A stretch of 12,343 bases of DNA from Byssothecium circinans (taxonomy: Eukaryota; Ascomycota; Dothideomycetes; Pleosporales; Massarinaceae): positions 301 through 12,643 of the forward strand of contig ML977078.1 of assembly GCA_010015675.1 (NCBI GenBank), read 5' to 3'. Below the pieces are notes generated by a model, which was not told the DNA's origin, ran no database searches, and saw nothing but the letters and a program-made list of their open reading frames with translations. This document shows, piece after piece, positions 1 through 8,269 of the stretch (position 1 is the first letter of the stretch; each line of letters begins with the position of its first letter). A program made the position numbers and the translations under genes.

Positions 1-640
1 TTATAACTACTTTTATATTATATTATATTATATCTTTACTCTTTCTACTAATTTTTTTCTACTTTTATCTTTTATACTTTATTCTATCTTTTATTTCTTT
101 ATACTTTTATATTTATTATCTATAATTTTTCTTTTTACTACTTTTCTTTCTACTACTTTTCTTTCTACTACTTTTCTTTCTACTGCTTTTCTCTCTACCA
201 CTTTTCTCTTTCTTATACTCTACTTTACTTTATTTTTACTTATAAATAACTACTTCTTTTTTTCTTTTTCTTTATTAACTCTAATACTTTTATATTAATA
301 TTTTTATACTTTACTATACTACCTTTATTTTTTATGAATTATTTTATATCTTTTACTTTTATTCTTCTATTAACTTTTATCTTTATCTTTTTTACCCTTT
401 TTATACTTTTATATCATTACTCTACTATAATCTTCTTCTTTCTTCTTTTTTCTTTTATTCTTTTTTTCCTCTCTCTTCTCTTCTATCCTAATTTATATTA
501 TCTAACTTCTATTAATTCTACTTTACTTTACTATTCTTTACTCTTCTTAACTTTATTAACCTTTACTACAACTACTCTTTAACTATCTAATTATAATTAT
601 TATATATTCTACCTACTAATAACCTATTCCTATAACCTAA
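1..640. repeat. T/C-rich low-complexity DNA, RIP-degraded 3' flank of the helicase relic
   Basis: The plus strand is almost entirely T, C and A with very little G, made of short TTTTA, CTTTT and TACTA motifs. An 82-codon open frame at 334-582 is only Phe/Leu/Ser/Thr low complexity and is not a credible gene. On the minus strand the stretch is A/G-rich and follows directly on the helicase pseudogene. It may be the degraded 3' end of that element or a Lys/Glu-rich tail, but nothing recognisable as protein remains apart from the minisatellite. Confidence 0.7.
137..211. repeat. 15-bp minisatellite, five units
   Basis: Five head-to-tail units of ACTACTTTTCTTTCT start at 137, 152, 167, 182 and 197. 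The first three are identical and the last two differ by a few transitions. The 15-bp period equals five codons. In the frame of the upstream helicase pseudogene the minus strand reads a Lys/Arg-Glu-Lys pentapeptide followed by TAG or TGG/CAG codons, so an ancestral Lys/Glu/Gln coding tail is possible but unproven. Confidence 0.85.
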
Positions 641-3600
641 GTTAACTTACTATATATACTATAAACTAACTTATATTGTTCCCTTCTACTCCTCCTTACC
701 TCCTTTTCTACTAAAACTACCTCTAGATCGCCTCTATGCCTAGTCCGCTTTCCTTCTCCTCCTCTATTCTCTCTATCTACCTATCTTCCTTTATCGCCGC
801 CTCTACCATGTCCCTAAATATCTGCGTGTGCTAAACCTAAACTACTATTACTATCTCTACTAATACTCCCCTATACTAGCAATCTACCCCTCACTGCTTG
901 CAATATCCCCCCTACGTGATATCTAACGCAAAACTCTCACATACTACTTATAGCAATCCATAATTAAAATAACATAAGTACGCTACCTACCACTTCTTTC
1001 TATTAAACGCCTCTATCCCCTACCAAATCTCCTCCGCACCCTCTTACTTATACTCCTAAATCCTATGTCCCTTCCCACACGTTCCCTATGCCTAGTATTA
1101 CTGGTAACCTACCTTCTACTCTTCTATTAATTCTACTAACCTTCTTACCTGCACGGCTTCTCCCGCCTGCTGTCTTGCTTTACCTACCCCTTGCACCTTG
1201 CGCGTTATTAACCGCCACTTAAACTCCCTCTACTTTGCTTCCTCCTCTAACCCTACTATCTCTACGTTAATCTCTCCTAGCTCTATGGCCCTAGCTGCCT
1301 CGTAACGCTAGCACTTCTCCTCTCCCTCTCTATAACTAGATTGATCCTCCACGCCGTCTATTACCTAGTCTAATACCTCTTACATGTAACCTATCCTACT
1401 AATTAACTCTACCATCTTTATCTCTATATTAGCTACAAACTTTACTAGCACCACCCCCTTTCGCGTTATCTAGAATCCTTGTATAATGATTACCTCGCTA
1501 CTCTACCTATCTTATCCTGCACGACTACTCTCCTATGCGTAATGCCGTACTATTCAGATCATCCCTACGTGCACTACTGCCTAGATTATCAGCGCATTAA
1601 TGCCTAAGCCTAACGCGTTAGTCGCTATAAACACCTACTGCGTCCTGTCTATTAACTACTCTACTAACTCCTACTTCTCCTAGCTGCTTCCTACGTTTTA
1701 GTAGTAACAAATATAACCTAGCACCTTAGCTAACTATACTACCTGCTCTACCTAGCTATAATACATAATAATCTAGCTATTAGGGTACTTCTACTTTAAC
1801 CCCCCTACTAACCTATGCACGGCCTCCTCCTCTTCTTCCACGTCGTATTCCTGCACCTAATATTAGATATTTAGCCGTAATGTTACCCCTTAGAACTACT
1901 AGCACTACTCTTTATCTAGCAACCCTATTAACTATATGAATTACGCCTCCTTACTAGGCCGTAATATTACTATTAAATATACCATCTACGTCTCTACTAT
2001 GACTAACCTCTGCAACGCTAATATCTATGCTCTCCACCCTTACACTGAATCTAATACTACGTAGCACTTATCTACTATGATCTGATCTAACTAGCCTATA
2101 GCGCGCTGGTGGTTTATGAAATGCCTAAACACTTCCCCTATAGCGGACTTAGGCGTCACTAATACTACCTACGTTTACTCATGTAGCCTATAACTATCCT
2201 ACTCTATATACGTAATCCCTAACTTATCACACTACTCCTTTATATTCCCCTGCAATAATACTAGCGGCATGATGACCACCGTCACCCCGCTGGAAACTAA
2301 CGCTAGCAGCATAAATAATACGCTCTTGCCTGCCCCTATCCCCATGATCGCTACTATAGGGCTCTTTTACTGCATAATAGCCTGCACTACTAGCTTCTGC
2401 ACGCTGTAGAATGTTGCCTGCTAGTCTACTAACTTCTATAACTCCTCCTTAACGTCTACGTGCCATATCATCCTCCACTATTAGTACTCTTCCTCCATAG
2501 CTTCTCTGCGTGCGGCGGCTGCGGCCCTAGTTCCCCTGTTGCGCCGCGCCTTAAATGCGGACGGCATCTATAAAAATGCGTGCTACTCCTCGCTCACCCG
2601 CTAGAACGCTGCCCGCTTAGACTCAGTGCTAAACGTGGCCTCGCTGATCAGCCACCTATATATCAACCCGCTGATGTGGGAACTATGCCTAGTCTATAGA
2701 TTAGCTACTTTATCTTCCTCCTCTCCCTTATCATCCTTATTAGCCTGTACTAACGTCCGCACGGCTGTCTTGCTATTAATGTATTAGTGGTAAATTGCCT
2801 TAGTCCTATGCCTCTATCCTATAATAGTTATGGGAACACCTATGTACTCTAATAAAGCCTTCTAGATAGTGTACTTAACCTAGTTACTATTCTACAGCTT
2901 AACCGCATGGCCATCTTCTTCTTTATTTTCGTCTTCCCCTTCCTCTTCCCCTTCGCCTCCTATGCTCTGCTGTGAATGGTTATTAGCTGTCTGCTTCTTT
3001 TACTAGGGCATGGTCCATTCCTTCTCTAGCTTAGGTTCCTAAATGTACGTGCTAGACTTGACCTCCTTACTGCCTAATATGCGTTCTATCTTCTCCGCGA
3101 ATGGCAGTGCGAACTATAAATAATACACTATCAACTCACCTACTTTACGCGGCAAATATCAGTGGATCACCTTAGTGCTCCCTAACTACCTAATATTTTT
3201 ATGGTACATGGTTACATACACTACTAACCTACCTTTAATAAAAATCCCCTAACTCTCTATTTACGTTATTCTTATACTAGATCGTCACTAGCTTAGTTCC
3301 TTATACTAGTGACCCCCCTATCATGTGCACTAATGCTGCTAACTCTTACTAGAACTCCCTTATGGCTCGTTGGTATACCTTAATCCAGTCTTAGTTCTAT
3401 ACTATAGGCCTGCCAACGGCTATAGCCGCTCTGGTCACTGTTCTATTAATGAACTCCCTTATTAACTATAGCTTATTAATTAACTACTACTCTAACTATG
3501 TTAGGGGAAACTCCGCGTTAATAGCGTCTATATTACGGGCATCTTCTATAAAACTCTACCCTATTTTCTGCTTAGCTAGGTTGTCCACTAACCTGTCCTA

Positions 3601-5477
3601 ATAGATTTTAGGTAATGCGGTAGTGCCTAGCATGACGCTGCCCTCCTTATTGACCTATAACAGCATTAACGCCTCTATTAATCGCCTCCGCGCGCTAGTG
3701 ACTATACCGTAGATTATTAACCATAACTACAGCATGCTAAAGTAGATGTTACTATATAATAATGTATTATCTACCTAATCTACTACGCCTTCTGCGCTGA
3801 AGCTATACTAGATCTTTATCCTGTATGCCTTTAACTACTAGATGGCGTTAATGGGAGTCAGCTCGCCATTATACTTAGTTAACGTCATGAAGCAGTTAGC
3901 TATTTCCTTTATAAAGTAGAAATGGCTAGGTGCTATATCTTCCGCGTCCTGCTAACTCCACCCTTCTGCCTCTAACTTAGCCGTATAGACCTTGCGCATC
4001 TGCGTTAACTAGTACAACACTAACATGCGCGATACGTTAACTACGGCGGCTTGCTTAGGCGTGTACAGCAATGGTGTCATCTACCTATAGTTCACGTTAA
4101 TTCCTAACATAGCTATGGCGCTAATCAACGCACTACTATACTTATTGTCTCCTAGTTCATGGTTAAGTAACTACAATATGAACTTTAATACCTATTCCTC
4201 TAGCTCTTCTTCTTATTCTGCGTTGAATCCATCATTACTATTAGACTTAGAGAACTAATCGTCCCCATCCTCATCTTACCCTATAATAGCTTTAATCTTC
4301 TATAACGGCCTCTCCTACTAGGTAGTTAAATAGTATAGTAGCCTCTTACTTTAGACCTTATGCTCTTTATCTACGCTAATCTTAGGCAACTCATGCATCT
4401 GCTAAATGTACTATATAATCTCTAACTACTACCCGCTATACTTAATCATGGTCTTGCCCGTCTACCATGCATTAAACGGCTTCTTATTAGTGATGCCACC
4501 TACCTCACGCTAGTTAATGTAGTTTATGGCTGCTAACCCTACTATAGTAGACCGTAATGACTGCTAGGCCTTATAGATAACTATCTACAATGCCTAATAC
4601 ACCTTGTTTAATGCCTTCTCTTTAGGCCCTAGCTTCTAGACGGTGGTTAATAGCTAACTATAGTCTAAGCCCTTTAAATGTTTTACCTACCTAGCACGGT
4701 CTAGATACGCGTTAAACATGTACTAGTCTTAGTTAGCGTTGATATAGTCCTGCTGCCTCTTCCTAGAAAGCTCTATATTAGCGGTCGCCTAGCTTAATGA
4801 CACGGTGATAGCTTATCAGATATCCTCATCTTTGTCCCCATAGTTAGGTCTATGCTGATTTAGCTTAGGCTTACTAACTCTAAATGGCTTACCTAGATGG
4901 CTACTAAGCTAGAACTTCTAGTACAACACCCCTTCTATCTATATAACGGGATGCTCTAGCTACTGGCCTTTGCCTGGTTAGCCTCGCTTCCTTGTATTCT
5001 GCTAGCCGTGCTTAGACTAGTAATAGTTCTAGATATCTTATATAGTGCCATATATGCGACTGCACGCTTGATTGCTAGCTGTTAACCCTATACACATGAA
5101 TCTATCCTTATATACTTCTAGGTGGGGGATAGGCCTAGCTTTAGGCTTAGGAAACATGACTTCATCTTCTATAGTCGCCCATTAATAGAATGACCTAGTA
5201 GCTAAAACTACTCTCTAGCGTGTCTTTAGGGTGAATTCTTTGTGCTTGCGGTCTAGGTGGGCACGCAGCTAGGACCGTACTACGGCATAATAGTAGGTCT
5301 TACAAATGGCAACGCGATATACCCGTGAATATTTAAAAATACTGTTTAACTGCTCTATGCTACTAGCTATAGTTTAGTATTCGTGTTGGTGGTTAGCTCT
5401 ATATAACGTGATTTTAGTGATAGTTATAGTGTCGCTAGCCTTGCTTACGCGCGCGCATAGGTCACTATCATGAACAT
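640..5477 (-). pseudogene. RIP-inactivated OrsD-like/RecQ helicase gene (telomere-linked-helicase type)
   Basis: This is a relic of about 1,600 codons. Near codon 58 a Cys-Lys-Thr-(Cys>Tyr) ... His-x4-His pattern (5240-5306) resembles the OrsD N-terminal zinc motif. Near 3132-3173 it reads KVIH-stop-YLPRKVGEL, which I recognise from fungal OrsD/RecQ proteins. An acidic linker follows (2915-2961). The RecQ core is complete: motif I MGIGAGKS (2322-2345), motif II read as DKCY for expected DE-C/A-H (2061-2075), motif III ILRP (1955-1976), motif IV IIMYYS (about 1757-1775), motif V ATNALGLGIN (1597-1634) and motif VI ESSRAG (1506-1541). A Cys-rich C-terminal region lies at about 850-1110. Dozens of in-frame TAG/TAA codons fall where Gln or Trp is expected, and one frame change occurs near 3240-3252. 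The gene is dead. The family is an ATP-dependent 3'-5' DNA helicase. The 3' limit is approximate. Confidence 0.85.
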
Positions 5478-5719
5478 TAACCCCCTAGCACTTCTACCTA
5501 TATTACTCGCGACCCTAACGTTAGATGATTGCATAGAGACCTGCGCTAGATTCACCATATCACGTTGCACTGGGCTGTAAAATTGTAGCCTTAACTTCCG
5601 TTGTTTTAGACCCCATCCGGTTTTTCAAAGTTTGTAAATTGGATTGACCCCTGTATTTCAGCGTGCACGGTGTACCCAAAAACTAGATTAAGTCAATCCA
5701 ATTTTCGCATTATAGGATA
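5229..5719. repeat. Tandem direct repeat, proximal copy (5' end of the helicase gene)
   Basis: This 491-bp unit starts GGGTGAATTC and ends TATAGGATA, and it is repeated immediately downstream. It covers the start and first 80 or so codons of the minus-strand helicase relic plus about 240 bp of 5' flank. It is continuous with the helicase body at its left end. A GC dinucleotide present here and absent from the other copy puts the ATG at 5477 out of frame with the downstream reading frame. Confidence 0.95.
5636..5704. repeat. 13-bp perfect inverted repeat in the helicase 5' flank
   Basis: AAATTGGATTGAC at 5636-5648 is the exact reverse complement of GTCAATCCAATTT at 5692-5704, with a 43-nt spacer. 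The matching site in the distal copy (about 6125-6193) is degraded, with TCCG for TTGG in one arm and TTAA for TCAA in the other. It may be an operator, a hairpin or a terminal feature of the element. Its function is unknown. Confidence 0.8.
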
Positions 5720-6208
5720 GGGTGAATTCTTTGTGCTTGCGGTCTAGGTGGGCACGCAGCTAGGACCATACCACGGCATGATGGTAGGTCTTACAAATAG
5801 CAACGCGATATGCCTGCGAATATTTAAAAATACTGTTTAACTGCTCCATGCTGCTAGCTATAGTTTAGTATTCGTGTTAGTGGTTAGCTCTATACAACGT
5901 GATTTTAGTAATGGTTGTAGTATTGCTAGCCTCACTTACGCGCGCATAGGTTACTATTATGAACATTAACCCCCCAGCACTTCCACCTATATTACTCGCG
6001 ACCCCAACGTTAGATGATTGCATAGAGACCTGCGCTGGATTCACCGTGTTGCGTTACACTAGGCTATAAAATTGCAGCCTTAACTTCCGTTGTTTTGGAC
6101 CCCATCTGGTTTTTCAAAGTTTGTAAATCCGATTGACCCCTATATTTCAGCATGCACGGTGTACCTAAAAACTAGATTAAGTTAATCCAATTTTCGCATT
6201 ATAGGATA
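5720..6208. repeat. Tandem direct repeat, distal copy
   Basis: This 489-bp unit is about 92% identical to 5229-5719. I count about 41 substitutions by eye, of which all but one are transitions, plus one 2-bp GC length difference. On the minus strand an ATG at 5966 (MFIIVTYARVSEAS) is in frame with the OrsD-like Cys/His motif. The frame then runs into the 5' flank of the proximal copy, so this is a detached gene start with no body. Its right edge abuts the transposase fragment. Confidence 0.95.
5724..5966 (-). pseudogene. Detached 5' fragment of the OrsD-like/RecQ helicase gene
   Basis: About 80 codons run from ATG 5966 in a frame that matches the N-terminus of the adjacent helicase relic, including ICKTYHHAVV and LRAHLDRKHKEF (C-x2-[C>Y] ... 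H-x4-H). Two TAG codons fall between them and one TAA falls earlier. It lost its continuation when the 490-bp unit was duplicated. It is useful because it preserves the in-frame start that the proximal copy lost. Confidence 0.8.
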
Positions 6209-6210
6209 GG

Positions 6211-6786
6211 CCTTTCTTACTTCTCTAAGCTAGTAACCACTTTCATAGAGCCAATAATACCTATCTGAAAGCTAGTCTCATTGAAGTTGTATATATCATT
6301 ATCGTGTATGCCGTACTTTGCTTTGGTATCCTGCACAAGCTTAAACCACACGCCAACTACCTCAGGATCTTCCTATAGTACCCTCTGACGGTCCTTTAAA
6401 CAGTTCTAAACTATTTATAACTATTCTAAATAGTCTATAAACTGTGCTACCTAGTTAATGCCCACTTACTCACTACCCTACTCGCGCAGTAGTTTATTCA
6501 CCATATCTGACACTTCGCCCAATGTAGGCGCGAATCCTCGCGAATTAAGGTTAAGGATGTATCAGACAAGCGTGTCCTCTTTGGTCAAGGATAGTTTTAA
6601 ACAGTTCAGTACTGTTGTTGGTCGAAAGGCGGTTCCGTTAAGGCATGCAGAGAGTCTCTAATGACGAACGTTAAAAGCCTTAGCAGCGCATCGGAGGCTT
6701 GTAAATTGGCCTAATTGGTAAGCTTGAAGGGCAAGCTCAATCCTGCCTTCTTGTTGAACAAGTATTGCGTTTGTTGGTCGAGGCAT
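6211..6786 (-). pseudogene. Truncated Fot1/pogo-like (Tc1-mariner superfamily) transposase, RIP-damaged
   Basis: The ATG at 6786 opens MPRPTNAILVQQEGRIELAL, followed by a psq-type helix-turn-helix (AYQLGQFTSLRCAAKAFNV, about codons 20-45). Next comes a CENP-B-type DNA-binding region (LTKEEDTLV-stop-YILNLNSRGFAP, then VGIN-stop-VAQFI). The start of the DDE_1 catalytic domain reads IYNFNETSFQIGIIGSMKVVT. Fot1-like transposases have NFDETGF here, so the first catalytic Asp is Asn. About eight in-frame TAG/TAA codons occur, again at Gln/Trp positions. The frame is lost after about 190 codons, exactly where the 490-bp helicase repeat begins, so at least the C-terminal two thirds of a normal transposase of roughly 500-550 residues is missing. 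It is non-functional. Confidence 0.85.
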
Positions 6787-6826
6787 TTCGTGATAAGTGT
6801 GGTGATGGTGTTGCCAAGGAAAAGTA

Positions 6827-6857
6827 GCCACTTTGGTGGTGTGGCCACTTCAGTGGT
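6827..6857. repeat. Tandem 17-bp dyad motifs, candidate terminal region of the Fot1-like element
   Basis: GCCACTTTGGTGGT at 6827-6840 and GCCACTTCAGTGGT at 6844-6857 are near-identical with a 17-bp period, and each contains a CCAC...GTGG dyad. They lie about 40-70 bp upstream of the transposase ATG, where Fot1/pogo elements carry their inverted terminal repeat. The partner terminus is absent because the element is truncated, so this assignment is inference. Confidence 0.45.
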
Positions 6858-7247
6858 AGAATACGTTACTAAGAGCTAATTAGGTAAAACCTAATAGCGT
6901 AGGTTGATTATATAACTGTAGGCGCATCCTTACACTACACTAGGCTATTTTGTTAGCATAGGTACAAATAAAATACCTCAAAAATCAGCGGGCAATCCTT
7001 CCAAACTAGGCGGCCTTTTCACCAACCTATATATTCAATCAGGTATTTTAAGGGTACGTAATTTCTTCGCACTCTACTGCTCAACAACCAGCCTTGATTC
7101 CCAGCCATTCCTCCGCATCCTCCATTACACCCGTTATTCTAAGTTTCCCGTCCACACCTGCCGGCCCGAGCATCGACCTAGTCCTGCATGTTCATTTCCC
7201 TACCCCCTCAATTTCCGGTGTTGAGGGTCGTGAGACTTTCTGGGTCG
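6858..7247. other. Non-coding spacer at the edge of the RIP-affected region
   Basis: I see no credible gene. A perfect 7-bp hairpin, ATTAGGT-AAA-ACCTAAT, lies at 6879-6895. Composition changes from TA-rich to balanced across this stretch. A plus-strand open frame from 7094 begins with TTG and overlaps the better-supported minus-strand gene antisense, so it is not annotated. Confidence 0.5.
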
Positions 7248-7546
7248 TCACTGCGTCGACCTGGTCCAACCTAGTTAGAAGAAAAACGGTTAGGTACTTA
7301 GAGCTAGGGAGACTTACTTTTGTAGCGCTTGTAATTGTACTTTGCCAGCACAATCCCAATTGGAACCAGAACACTGCATACACCGCAGACAATGCTGATG
7401 ACGGCTTCGGGAGACAGGTGGCGGCGCACAAGTGTGACAGGGAGCGGGTCCAAGGTTGGAAGCGCCATAGTGGTATTGCTCGCGTTTTGGAAGGGCGACA
7501 TGTTCTGTTGTGGGAGAGCAGTGGTAGGCGATGCCGTGGTGTTCAT
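7248..7546 (-). CDS. Small single-pass membrane protein, hypothetical, probably two exons
   Basis: The first in-frame ATG (7546, context ACAATGA) opens a Ser/Thr/Pro-rich N-terminal half with NTT, NAS and NTT sequons. One hydrophobic span follows (SPEAVISIVCGVCSVLVPIG) and then a basic tail (KYNYKRYK). This suggests an exoplasmic N-terminus, one transmembrane helix and a short cytosolic tail. A consensus donor GTAAGT at 7317 and acceptor CTAACTAG ending at 7271 define a 47-nt intron. Spliced, the tail ends SWTRSTQ with its stop at 7248. Unspliced, it ends SKSP with its stop at 7304 (80 residues). The frame upstream of 7546 stays open for about 70 codons but has no ATG. I do not recognise the family, although short proteins with this architecture are common in ascomycetes. 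Function is unknown. Confidence 0.5.
7271..7317 (-). other. Probable 47-nt spliceosomal intron
   Basis: On the minus strand it starts GTAAGTCTCC, has CTAAC about 18 nt before the 3' end, then a T-rich tract and the acceptor AACTAG. Splicing joins AAA-A to GT and changes only the last few residues of the small membrane protein. Confidence 0.55.
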
Positions 7547-8269
7547 TGTTGCTGGTGTCTTGCGCAGATTGGTGTAAGGTCCTCGGAGGACAGTGATCGT
7601 TTGAAAGCTGAGAACGAGGAGGTCAATCGATGCGCCCCGGAGCTTATATGGCAATGGAAATAAGAATCCATCTTCTGGATCTGGAACAGTTTTTGGAATG
7701 GTAATGTTTGGTCGAGGGCGAGCTTTTGGAGATACTGGACTTGATGCCAAGGAACGCCAGAGGAATACTGGGGCTTGCGCCGGTGATCAAGTCGGAGAAT
7801 ATTAACCAGTCAGCCACCAGAACGGCCACGACTACGACTTAGAGTCAGCCTGCACGTGGCTATGGGTCCTCTGGGCCAGGGGTAGGAAATACGAATTTGG
7901 AATGCTCAATTGTGGGGGTCGAGCATTAGGAATGGCTTGGCGGTGGGACTGAACTTTAGTGTAGCCAATCCTCAAGCCCCGCCTGACATGAGAAGCGCTG
8001 CGCCACAGTTTGGGAATCTCGGGCGATCCTCCCACCTAGATCCTTGTCGGTAACAACAAGACAACACCGCCCCGGTGACGACATCGCAGCTGGTGCATCC
8101 CATGCAGGGATACGGAGGTGCTTAAGGAATTAAGGGCCCCGGTGCTGTCTGTCTCTGACCTTTTACCACCTCCTTGAGCCCCGTTTGCTTGCCAAGCCAA
8201 ACGTTACTTCAGACTACCTTTCGCATCCTCTCTAGCATACGATAGCTAAGAGCACTTAGACAGACACGC
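7547..8269. promoter_or_regulatory. Divergent intergenic region between the small membrane protein and the zinc-finger gene
   Basis: The region lies between two outward-facing genes and must hold both promoters. No TATA box is clear. A pyrimidine-rich stretch (about 8208-8234) precedes the plus-strand ATG at 8270, as is common in fungal promoters. A short dyad GCTTG-C-CAAGC lies at 8187-8197. Open frames here (for example 7832-8035 minus) lack good starts and look like chance. Confidence 0.45.

Noticed and set aside
334..582. Plus-strand 82-codon open frame
   Set aside because: It is a Phe/Leu/Ser/Thr run produced by T/C-rich low complexity, with no protein character, inside a RIP-degraded flank.
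700..5200. Use of an alternative genetic code with TAG/TAA read as Gln
   Set aside because: The same region has Cys-to-Tyr and motif II losses and TGG-to-TAG changes, and genes in the right half use normal stops. RIP explains all of these.
5225..5235. Telomere-like TTAGGG
   Set aside because: There is only a single occurrence and no array, so it does not show a chromosome end.
6690..6760. Possible tRNA suggested by GGTAAGCTTGAAGGGCAAGCT hairpin-like bases
   Set aside because: No cloverleaf or T-loop consensus is present, and the stretch translates on the minus strand as the transposase psq-type helix-turn-helix.
7094..7663. Plus-strand 189-codon open frame
   Set aside because: It begins with TTG, has no domain character and is antisense to the membrane-protein frame, which has a coherent ATG, sequons, transmembrane helix and splice signals.
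7304..7750. Longer 148-residue version of the small membrane protein
   Set aside because: The extended frame starts with TTG. The first ATG is at 7546, and nothing upstream looks like a continuous domain.
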